DNA of 64,000 bases from assembly GCA_031296115.1 (NCBI GenBank), contig JARLGI010000119.1, positions 57,006-121,005 of the forward strand, written 5' to 3'. Source of the stretch: Acidobacteriota bacterium. GTDB taxonomy: Bacteria > Acidobacteriota > Terriglobia > Terriglobales > Acidobacteriaceae. A model generated the notes under the pieces. The model had not been told where the DNA came from. It saw only the letters and a program-made list of their open reading frames with translations, and searched no databases. Position numbers and translations under genes: made by a program. Shown here piece after piece: positions 54,495 to 64,000 of this stretch; the first letter of the stretch is position 1; every line of letters begins with the position of its first letter.

Positions 54495-55934
54495 ATGGAC
54501 GCGAAAGCATACCAGAGGTTTCGTGAGTATCTCATGTACATCCTAAAGCCCTCCCGATTTGAAATCGCGATTTTGATGTTAGCGGCCGCCTGCACGATAC
54601 CTTTATTTTCGCAGCAGCTTCCCGGCGTTCCAGTTCCGACACCAGATCCGCAGATCGCCGCGGCCCTGCGCGATGTCTCTGCCGCAAACATCGAACGCAC
54701 CATTACAAAGCTGGTCAGCTTCGGCACCCGCTCCACCCTCTCGTCCGACATGCCGGCCTCGAGTGGTAAGGGCACCACCGCGGCGGCGGAGTGGATTAAG
54801 AGCGAATTGGAACGCTACTCCAGGGAGTGTGGCGGCTGTCTTGAGGTCAAGGCCGACGAATTCATCCAGGAGCCCGGCCCGCGCATTCCCAAGCCAACGA
54901 AGATCACGAATGTTTACGCGATTCTGCACGGCACCGATCCAGCCAACGCCGGGCGCATCGTGCTGGTGAGCGGCCACTACGATTCGCGCAACAGCGATAA
55001 CAACGACGCCATTGCGCCCGCGCCTGGCGCCAATGATGACGGCAGCGGCACTGCCGTCAGCCTGGAATGTGCTCGCGTGCTGAGCAAGCATCATTTTCTG
55101 GCGACCATCATCTTCCTCACCGTGGCGGGCGAGGAGCAGGGGCTGAACGGCAGCGCGCACTTCGCCAAAATGGCCAAGGCGCAGGGCTGGAACATCGAGG
55201 CCGTATTGAGCAACGACATCGTTGGCGGCGACCGCACTCCCGGAGATACCAACCAGGACCCGCACGTGGTGCGCGTTTTCTCCGAGGGCATTCCGGCCAC
55301 CGCCGATGAGAAGCAGCTCAAAACCATCCGCGCTCTCGGTGGCGAGAACGACGGCGTCTCACGCCAGCTTGCACGCTATATCGCGTCGGTCGCGCAGGAA
55401 TATTTCTCGCCAGCGGCCTTCCATCCGCTTGTCGTCTCCCGGCGCGACCGCTATCTGCGCGGCGGCGACCATTTCTCCTTTAACGAGCAGGGTTACGCGG
55501 CCGTTCGCTTGACGGAATATCGCGAGAATTACAACCATCAGCACCAGAACGTGCGTACCGAGAACGGCATCGAATATGGGGACTTACCGAAGTTTGTGAA
55601 TTACGACTATACGGCAAACGTTGCGCGGCTGAATGCGGCCACGCTGGCCTCACTGGCTTCCGCTCCTGCGCCGCCCGCCAATGTGCGGCTGTTGACGAAA
55701 GAACTGCAAAACGATTCAACTCTAGTGTGGGAGCCATCGCCCGGCGGACTTGCCACCGCCTACGAAGTGCTGTGGCGTGACACCACCGCCTCAGATTGGC
55801 AACACGTTCAAGCGGTTGACAATGTCACCAAGGCGACAGTCCCGGTATCGAAGGACAACGTAGTCTTTGCCGTGCGGGCTCTGGACGCGAAAGGCCATCG
55901 CAGCCTGTCCATCGTGCCCGTGCCCGAGCGGTAA
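54495..55934 (+). CDS. Exported M28-family zinc aminopeptidase with fibronectin-like tail
   Basis: About 479 residues. A signal anchor (FEIAILMLAAACTIPLFS) is followed by a propeptide-like region. The M28 catalytic domain has the zinc ligands in SGHYDSRNSDNN, GANDDGSGTA, TVAGEEQGLNGSAHF and LSNDIVGG, plus a late His (YNHQHQNVRTENG region). A C-terminal fibronectin-III-like domain (PPANVRLLTKELQNDSTLVWEPSPGG) follows. The start is uncertain between ATGs at 54495 and 54534. It would trim peptides outside the cytoplasm. The rhomboid gene follows by 24 bp. Confidence 0.88.
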   Translation: MDAKAYQRFREYLMYILKPSRFEIAILMLAAACTIPLFSQQLPGVPVPTPDPQIAAALRDVSAANIERTITKLVSFGTRSTLSSDMPASSGKGTTAAAEWIKSELERYSRECGGCLEVKADEFIQEPGPRIPKPTKITNVYAILHGTDPANAGRIVLVSGHYDSRNSDNNDAIAPAPGANDDGSGTAVSLECARVLSKHHFLATIIFLTVAGEEQGLNGSAHFAKMAKAQGWNIEAVLSNDIVGGDRTPGDTNQDPHVVRVFSEGIPATADEKQLKTIRALGGENDGVSRQLARYIASVAQEYFSPAAFHPLVVSRRDRYLRGGDHFSFNEQGYAAVRLTEYRENYNHQHQNVRTENGIEYGDLPKFVNYDYTANVARLNAATLASLASAPAPPANVRLLTKELQNDSTLVWEPSPGGLATAYEVLWRDTTASDWQHVQAVDNVTKATVPVSKDNVVFAVRALDAKGHRSLSIVPVPER

Positions 55935-55958
55935 AGTTGATAAGGAACGGAGCAAGTC

Positions 55959-56828
55959 ATGCCACGCGGCAGGTCCATGTCGTTGAGTTTCCCCCCGTTC
56001 ACCCCGGCGGTGAAGCAGTTGCTCATTGCCAACGGAGCGGTGTTCCTGCTGTTCACCCTGCTTGGCGCGTTCGGCGCGACCTCGTTCTTTGCCGACTGGA
56101 TGTACGTTCACCTCGGCCTGGAAGGCTACGCCGTCGTCCACGGCGAGATCTGGCAGCTTGTGACCTATGCCTTCCTGCATGCCGGCCTGATGCACATCCT
56201 GTTCAACCTGCTGGCCCTGTGGATGTTCGGCGCACAGCTGGAAATGGACTGGGGTTACAGCCTGTTCATGCAGTTCTACTTCTTCTGCGTGATCGGCGCG
56301 GCGCTGGTCACGGTCGCGGTATCGTTCACCGGACTGCTGGGTGTTTCGCCGCACACGCTCACCGTCGGCGCCTCCGGCGGCATCTACGGACTGCTGCTGG
56401 CCTTCGGCATTCTGCACGGCGAGTCCGAGATCATGCTCTTCCCCCTGCCGTTCCTCATCAAGGCCAAGTATTTCGTGATGGGCATCATCGCCCTGGCGCT
56501 CTACGGAGCGCTGGCCTCCTCGCACGGCGGCGGACAATCCATCGCCTACATGGCCCACCTAGGCGGCGCGTTGTTTGGCTATATCTGGCTGAAGTTCGTA
56601 CCCCGCCGCGGTTTCGGCTTCCTGGCCTCCGAGCGCGCCTTCGGACTGCGCAACTCGTATTACCGCTGGAAGCGCAAGCGCGCGGCACGCAAGTTCGAGG
56701 TCTACATGCGGAAGCATGATCGCGGCGACTACCGCCACGACGACTACTTCGACGAGCACGGCAACTTCCGCGACCCCAGCACGCGTGACAAGAAGGATGG
56801 CGATTCACGAGGGCCTTGGGTGAACTGA
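55959..56828 (+). CDS. Rhomboid family intramembrane serine protease
   Basis: 289 residues with six or more transmembrane helices. The catalytic Ser139 is in GASGGIYGLLLAFG and the catalytic His200 in YMAHLGGALFGYIW. The oxyanion-side motif HAGLMHILFNLLALWMFG is present. A long basic, then Asp/Gly-rich cytoplasmic tail (about 215-289) is not essential to the fold. It probably shares a transcript with the M28 peptidase upstream, pairing an intramembrane and a secreted protease. Confidence 0.92.
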   Translation: MPRGRSMSLSFPPFTPAVKQLLIANGAVFLLFTLLGAFGATSFFADWMYVHLGLEGYAVVHGEIWQLVTYAFLHAGLMHILFNLLALWMFGAQLEMDWGYSLFMQFYFFCVIGAALVTVAVSFTGLLGVSPHTLTVGASGGIYGLLLAFGILHGESEIMLFPLPFLIKAKYFVMGIIALALYGALASSHGGGQSIAYMAHLGGALFGYIWLKFVPRRGFGFLASERAFGLRNSYYRWKRKRAARKFEVYMRKHDRGDYRHDDYFDEHGNFRDPSTRDKKDGDSRGPWVN

Positions 56829-56844
56829 GCGAGTATCGTGAGTA

Positions 56845-57765
56845 ATGACCGTGTACAGTAGCCTTAGTGAGGACATGGGCGCAAAGAGACTCTCAACATC
56901 TCGATTACTGTTTATCGGCGCATTTTTGATGGCGGCGGTTGCCGCTTTTGCTGCGGAACCCGGCAGCGCCATTGTGCCCTGCTCTGCCACCTTGGCCATC
57001 CCCGGCGACGAGGTCGTTGCCCGCCTTATGACGCGGAACGGCGAGCGAGCGACCAAGTTACTGCACGTCGATTCCATCCGGCATTACAACCTGGACTACA
57101 CCGGCTTCCCCTCCTCGCTCCATGCTCAAATGGAGGTGAAGGTGGCCTACACCACTCCTGGCAACAAGAATTTCACTGTGATTTCGGAGTCGGGATCCAG
57201 CGTCATTCGCAACCGGGTTTTTCATAAGCTGCTCGAGTCGGAGCAGGAAGCCTCTTCCGATGCGGCCAACCGCAGCGCGGTTATGCTCAGTACGGCAAAC
57301 TACCGCTTCTCGCTGCTTGGGTGCCAGGACGGCGACGGCCGTGCGCTGTATGTCATGCGGGTCGAGCCGTTGCGCAGCACCAAGTTCCTTTACCGGGGAA
57401 CCATACTGGTCGACTCGCAGGACTTTGCCGTCACCCAGATCGATGCTGAACCGGCGAAGAAACCCTCATTCTGGACCACGCGCTCGCAGATCCATCATCA
57501 GTACCAGAAAATTGGAGAGTTTTACCTGCCGGTGCTGAACAAGACCGTTACCGACGTAAGGTTAGGCGGCAAGGCTGTACTGACCATCCAGTATCTGGAC
57601 TACACGTTCCCAGCCCAGGTGGCAGCCGTTGTGCCGGTGCGGCGAGCTCCGGTCCTGCTGGGGGCGCTTACTCCCGATGGTCTTTGGCTGCCCTTCTTTG
57701 CTCTGCTTCGCCGAACCAGCCCAGTCGCAGTTTTTCGGCCGGGATGCCCGACAGGTAAGGCTTGA
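56845..57765 (+). CDS. Exported LolA-like (outer-membrane lipoprotein-sorting) protein
   Basis: Up to 306 residues. A signal peptide begins near the ATG at 56875 (RLLFIGAFLMAAVAAFAAEP), which may be the true start. The body (LLHVDSIRHYNLDYTGFPSSLHAQMEVKVAYTTPGNKNFTVISESGS and RVEPLRSTKFLYRGTILVDSQDFAVTQIDAEPAKKPSFWT) matches the lipoprotein-sorting-like beta domain seen in many Acidobacteriota. The last about 50 residues overlap the convergent trmO gene by 97 bp and look unconserved, so the stop may have been displaced. Confidence 0.8.
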   Translation: MTVYSSLSEDMGAKRLSTSRLLFIGAFLMAAVAAFAAEPGSAIVPCSATLAIPGDEVVARLMTRNGERATKLLHVDSIRHYNLDYTGFPSSLHAQMEVKVAYTTPGNKNFTVISESGSSVIRNRVFHKLLESEQEASSDAANRSAVMLSTANYRFSLLGCQDGDGRALYVMRVEPLRSTKFLYRGTILVDSQDFAVTQIDAEPAKKPSFWTTRSQIHHQYQKIGEFYLPVLNKTVTDVRLGGKAVLTIQYLDYTFPAQVAAVVPVRRAPVLLGALTPDGLWLPFFALLRRTSPVAVFRPGCPTGKA

Positions 57766-58132
57766 TGTCCAGAATGGGCGTCCCGTTGAGCATGTCGAGT
57801 CCCTTGACGCGGAGATTGCGGCCATCGCGCCCCAAGACCTCGACGACCGTCAGGCCAATGGGATTCGGACGCCGCGGCGAGCGGGTGGCGAAGACGCCGT
57901 GAGGGCGATCGTCCGTCGGAGGAACTCCCAGCAGTTCGCAGCCCTCGGCGCGATCGAACACCCAGATGACGAACAGGTGTGAGAAGCCTTCCACATCCTG
58001 CAAACCCGCCTCAAACTCGGGAACGATCTCTATCGTTCCTTCGGCCTCGTGCCTGGCCCCGGGGCCTTTCGGAATCTGCTTCGTTTCGGTGTAGGGCGCA
58101 CGCACAAAGCCGATCGGTTTCATGGTGAACAT
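57668..58132 (-). CDS. trmO: tRNA (t6A37) N6-methyltransferase TrmO (TsaA family)
   Basis: TrmO methylates N6-threonylcarbamoyladenosine at position 37 of tRNA-Thr using SAM. About 154 residues. The family core is MKPIGFVRAPYTETKQIPKGPG, EGTIEIVPEFEAGLQDVEGFSHLFVIWVF, VFATRSPRRPNPIGLTVVEV and GLDMLNGTPILDIKPYL. GGAG 6 nt before the ATG supports this start over a GTG 12 nt earlier. A perfect 18-bp palindrome sits immediately upstream. It overlaps the convergent LolA-like gene. Confidence 0.92.
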   Translation of the reverse strand: MFTMKPIGFVRAPYTETKQIPKGPGARHEAEGTIEIVPEFEAGLQDVEGFSHLFVIWVFDRAEGCELLGVPPTDDRPHGVFATRSPRRPNPIGLTVVEVLGRDGRNLRVKGLDMLNGTPILDIKPYLSGIPAEKLRLGWFGEAEQRRAAKDHRE

Positions 58133-58143
58133 GGGCAACTCCA

Positions 58144-58161
58144 CTCTCGAGATCTCGAGAG
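58144..58161. promoter_or_regulatory. Perfect 18-bp palindrome upstream of trmO
   Basis: CTCTCGAGATCTCGAGAG is fully self-complementary, with no spacer. It ends 11 nt before the trmO ATG and almost touches its Shine-Dalgarno region. It could be an operator or an mRNA hairpin. Confidence 0.6.
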
Positions 58162-58283
58162 GGCGCTATGACCAACTTAACATTTCCCCCTGCGCTGGCG
58201 AGCGGTAAGTAGAGGCAATCACCTTACTCAGAAGAGCGTCAGTCGGCGGCAACGAAAGGAACGGAGCAAAGCTCCTGGATCGC

Positions 58284-58583
58284 TTAGCTCTCGAAGACCT
58301 TCTCCATGTTCTCGTAGACGATGGGAATCGTGCACACCTCAGGAAGTTTAAGCCAGTAGCGATGAACTTCAGGATCGGCCTGGGCCTCGGCGATCATCTG
58401 GGGCGAGACCCAGTAGCGAACATGGACGAAGCGGTCGGGTCGGGCAGCGTCACGGTGGAGAGAGTCACGGCAATAGCCCTTGGCGTGCATCATCGTGTAG
58501 AGCTCGCGCAGCAGTTCCAGCAGCTCGGTTTCCTTACCGGGGAACGCTTCCAGAATCGCCATCGACATAACTTCGTTAGCCAT
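58284..58583 (-). CDS. Antibiotic biosynthesis monooxygenase (ABM) domain protein
   Basis: 99 residues with the dimeric ferredoxin-like ABM fold: MSMAILEAFPGKETELLELLRELYTMMHAKGYCRDSLHRDAARPDRFVHVRYWVSPQMI. Despite the name, most such single-domain proteins are quinol monooxygenases, haem-degrading enzymes or of unknown role. The haem-binding Asn of IsdG types is not evident. It lies 30 bp downstream of pyk on the same strand and may be cotranscribed. Confidence 0.85.
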   Translation of the reverse strand: MANEVMSMAILEAFPGKETELLELLRELYTMMHAKGYCRDSLHRDAARPDRFVHVRYWVSPQMIAEAQADPEVHRYWLKLPEVCTIPIVYENMEKVFES

Positions 58584-58613
58584 GAATGCTGCCTTTCCCG
58601 CCAGCGAAGCGGC

Positions 58614-60080
58614 TCATCGGCCCGCCGCAATCAGCCGCATGAAGTTGGTCGCGCCAGCGGAAATTATCGTTCCCGCGATCAAACCAAAGATATCGCCTGG
58701 GTGCAGAACGTTCCTGCGCACCAGTTCCTGCTCGGCGAAATCAGCCATCTGCGCTGCCGACAAATTGCCAGGACAACGCAACGGTGTCACGCCCCACAGC
58801 AAGTTCATACGGTTACACACCGCCTCGAATTGCGTAAAGGCGTAAATTTCTGACGCCGGCCGGTACTTGGAAAGCATGCGCGCGGTTGTGGCCGTCTCGG
58901 TGAACACCGCGATGGCGCGAATGTTAAGGTCGCGCGCCGCGTGCGCCATCGCCTCGCAAATGGTCTCGGCAATAGATAGATTTCCAGCCGTGCGATGCGC
59001 GGGCTGCAAGGGCTTGAAAGGATGCGCTTCCGCTTCCGTCACAATGCGCGCCATCATTTGCACCGTTTCTTTCGGAAACTTGCCCACGGCGCTCTCGCCC
59101 GAGAGCATGACCGCGTCCGTGCCGTCGAAGATGGCGTTGGCGACATCACTGGCCTCAGCCCGCGTCGGGCGCGGGTTTTCGGTCATCGACTCCAGCATCT
59201 GCGTGGCCGTGATTACCGGCTTGCGAACTTCCATGGCGCGGCGGATGACACGCTTCTGGATGAGCGGCACCTTTTCCGGCGGAAGCTCGACGCCCAGGTC
59301 GCCGCGCGCCACCATCACACCGTCAGCGGCTTCCAGGATCGCGTTGAGGTTGTCGATGGCTTGCGGCTTCTCCAGTTTGGCAACGACGGGAACCACGCTG
59401 CCGTGCTCCGCAATGGCTCGCTTCGCGCGCTCGACATCTTCGGCTGTGCGCACGAACGAAAGCGCCACCGCATCAACCGTGCTGTTCAGTCCGAATTCCA
59501 GGTCCTGCGCGTCTTTCTCCGTGAGCGATGGAATGCTGACATTCGTGCCCGGAAGGTTGATGCCCTGATGTTCGCCTAACATTCCGCCGTTGAGGACCTC
59601 GCAGACGACATCAGCGCCGTGAACCTCACGCACGACCAGCTCAATCCGCCCGTCGGAAAGCAGAATGCGCTCGCCTGGTTTCACATCCTTCGCGAGGTCC
59701 TGATAGGTCGTGGCGATCATTTCCGCTGTGCCCAGCACATCGCGCGCCGTGATGATGAGCGTTTGGCCCTTCGTCAGCGCAATTGGAATGCGGTCCTGCA
59801 AGCGCCCCGTGCGGATCTTTGGGCCCTGCAAGTCCTGCAGGACACAGATGGTTCGGCCCAGTTCAGCCGCGACCTTGCGCAGCCGCTGAATGACGATGGC
59901 ATGTTCCTCGTGCGTGCCGTGCGAGAAGTTCAGCCGAGCAACGTCCATACCGCTCAACATCAGCTCGCGCATCATCGCTTCGCTGTTGCTGGCTGGTCCG
60001 ATGGTGCAGACAATCTTGGCGCGCCGCGCGGAAGGCAGAGCGGCGGGTTTTGCGAACTGGTGGTCGTGGCTTACTGTCAT
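58614..60080 (-). CDS. pyk: Pyruvate kinase
   Basis: Catalyses phosphoenolpyruvate plus ADP to pyruvate plus ATP, the last step of glycolysis. 488 residues. It contains RRAKIVCTIGPASNSEAMMRELMLSGMDVARLNFSHG, QDLQGPKIRTG, VAKLEKPQAIDNL, DGVMVARGDLGVELP (divalent-metal site) and ITATQMLESM. The C-terminal domain carries IAVFTETATTARMLSKYRP, the allosteric region. The last about 20 residues (LIAGTIISAGATNFMRLI) are normal. It lies between yihY-type and ABM genes on the minus strand. Confidence 0.97.
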   Translation of the reverse strand: MTVSHDHQFAKPAALPSARRAKIVCTIGPASNSEAMMRELMLSGMDVARLNFSHGTHEEHAIVIQRLRKVAAELGRTICVLQDLQGPKIRTGRLQDRIPIALTKGQTLIITARDVLGTAEMIATTYQDLAKDVKPGERILLSDGRIELVVREVHGADVVCEVLNGGMLGEHQGINLPGTNVSIPSLTEKDAQDLEFGLNSTVDAVALSFVRTAEDVERAKRAIAEHGSVVPVVAKLEKPQAIDNLNAILEAADGVMVARGDLGVELPPEKVPLIQKRVIRRAMEVRKPVITATQMLESMTENPRPTRAEASDVANAIFDGTDAVMLSGESAVGKFPKETVQMMARIVTEAEAHPFKPLQPAHRTAGNLSIAETICEAMAHAARDLNIRAIAVFTETATTARMLSKYRPASEIYAFTQFEAVCNRMNLLWGVTPLRCPGNLSAAQMADFAEQELVRRNVLHPGDIFGLIAGTIISAGATNFMRLIAAGR

Positions 60081-60083
60081 GGG

Positions 60084-60965
60084 TTATTGCAACGCCTGCA
60101 TGCGCTTGGGTTCCGGGCTAAGTTCCGAGTGCGCTCCGAACAGGAAGCGCGGATAGCGAACTGCGTTGAACTCCGCGCCGATCAGCACCACCATCGATAC
60201 CAGGTAAAGCCACACGAGCAGCGCGATGGCAGTCGCCACCGAACCGTAGATGACGTCGTAGTTCCCGAAGCGCCGCAGATAGACGCCGAACAAGACCGTG
60301 GAGACAAACCACATTACGGTTGCCAGCACGGCTCCCGGCAGGACGCGATGCCACGGCTGGGTTCGTGGCACGCCGTGATGGTAGATGAGCGCGATCACCG
60401 CGATGCTGGTGAGCGCCGCGATGATCCAGCGCAGCGCCGTCCACAACCCGAGAATGTACGGCCCCAACTCGTGCCCGACGTGGTACATGATCGAGGCCTC
60501 GATCTGGTTGCCGAAGACCAGGAGAAAGGAAGCGAAAACCATGGGAAAGCCGGCCAAAATCACCAGCAGGAAGGCAATCATCCGCTCTTGCACCAGCCCC
60601 CAGATCTTGGGCATCTGGTAGGCGTTGCGGAAGCCTTCCATCCAGGAAATCATCACGCCCGATCCAGTCCACAACGTGATGGCACCAACCGTGATCAACG
60701 ACTTGATGCTGGCCGGTGTCGTGCCAATGAAATACTGTAAAACCGCGGTATGCGTACCTTCCGGCAGAATCCGGCCCATGGCGTGACCGATCTCGCGGAT
60801 GAACGATGCGGTGGTGGGTGATTCGGAGAGAACGGAGGCCACCAGAAGGACAGCGGGGAAAATCGTAAAGATGGCGGAGAACGCCGCTCCTTTGGCGACG
60901 GCAAATGCGTCGTGCTCAAAGGCACGCCAGAACGCGGACCGGAGGTGCCGAAAGAAACGCGACAT
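60084..60965 (-). CDS. YihY/virulence factor BrkB family membrane protein
   Basis: 293 residues with about six transmembrane helices. The family core is AFEHDAFAVAKGAAFSAIFTIFPAVLLVASVL, LWTGSGVMISWMEGFRNAYQMP, AALRWIIAALTSIAVIALIYHHGVP, WHRVLPGAVLATVMWFVSTVLFGVYLRRF and YGSVATAIALLVWLYLVSMVVLIGAEFNA. Formerly misannotated as ribonuclease BN; its true role is unclear. The frame is open further upstream, but that part is unlike the family. pyk begins 4 bp after its end. Confidence 0.92.
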   Translation of the reverse strand: MSRFFRHLRSAFWRAFEHDAFAVAKGAAFSAIFTIFPAVLLVASVLSESPTTASFIREIGHAMGRILPEGTHTAVLQYFIGTTPASIKSLITVGAITLWTGSGVMISWMEGFRNAYQMPKIWGLVQERMIAFLLVILAGFPMVFASFLLVFGNQIEASIMYHVGHELGPYILGLWTALRWIIAALTSIAVIALIYHHGVPRTQPWHRVLPGAVLATVMWFVSTVLFGVYLRRFGNYDVIYGSVATAIALLVWLYLVSMVVLIGAEFNAVRYPRFLFGAHSELSPEPKRMQALQ

Positions 60966-61098
60966 AACAGAAAAAAAGCGGGGACGAGTGAAGTTTACAC
61001 ACCTCAACACAAAGGGGCGACTGGAATCATCGCCCCCTTTTGTTAATGTTAGCCGCAACGCCGCTGGTTGCGAGCGAACGGTGTTGCTACAGAGCCAA
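60966..61098. terminator. Hairpin downstream of rpoC
   Basis: GGGGCGA / TCGCCCC arms at about 61012-61040 with A/T-rich flanks (AAAGG before, CCTTTTG after). It probably terminates the leftward rpoC transcript. No gene is seen in this gap. Confidence 0.5.
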
Positions 61099-63999
<2,901 letters not shown>

Positions 64000-64000
64000 A

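Overview
The window reads as a slice of a GC-rich chromosome from the phylum Acidobacteriota (class Terriglobia-like). I infer this from gene content and order, from protein families I know mainly from that group, and from a heavy load of short dispersed intergenic repeats. No rRNA, tRNA or CRISPR array was found. The window spans the replication-origin neighbourhood: rpmH-rnpA-yidD-yidC-jag-mnmE run leftward, and dnaA and dnaN run rightward.

Layout. 0.2-3.8 kb: zwf, a 3-methyladenine DNA glycosylase, ruvA and a membrane protein. 3.8-9.2 kb: the leftward tRNA-modification, membrane-insertase and RNase P cluster. 9.2-12.8 kb: dnaA, a candidate origin between dnaA and dnaN, and dnaN. 12.8-21.3 kb: a looser region with an ABC permease, a cobalamin-binding radical SAM protein, glutamate dehydrogenase, several decayed genes (HicB-like, DUF2236, arylsulfatase tail) and a REP-associated transposase inside its own repeats. 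21.4-24.4 kb: a 993-residue protein joining two receiver-like domains to a pyruvate-phosphate-dikinase-type ATP-binding domain. 25-38.7 kb: parB, parA with two parS sites, rsmG and mnmG. This is the usual mnmG-rsmG-parA-parB cluster, stretched and interleaved with other genes, with parB inverted. 38.7-48.2 kb: a CADD-like diiron enzyme, queD-queE-queC (7-deazaguanine synthesis), a TPR protein, moeA-moaC-mogA (molybdenum cofactor) and four small membrane or accessory genes. 48.4-64 kb: ligA, a HIT hydrolase, rpsA, a LysW-like/carboxypeptidase-regulatory trio, an M28 peptidase, rhomboid, trmO, pyk, a YihY-type membrane protein and the 3' part of rpoC, cut by the window edge.

The most unusual layer is repetitive DNA. 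I see at least four families: (A) a CTCCGTGTCTCCGTGGTGAA-type element; (B) GGGCTTTAGCCC-type REP palindromes linked to the transposase; (C) degenerate tandem heptads of the GTTGTCG type, often as inverted arms; (D) a TCATCCTGAGCGA...GTCGAAGGA element. Families C and D have entered the mnmG reading frame without breaking it and add roughly 100 residues. Family A lies just upstream of ruvA, mnmE and ligA in the same orientation, and each of these genes has a -10-like hexamer only 6-7 nt before its start codon, which suggests leaderless transcripts. Several small genes carry single-base frame breaks. One of them (ATG CCC TAG A) has the layout of a +1 recoding site.
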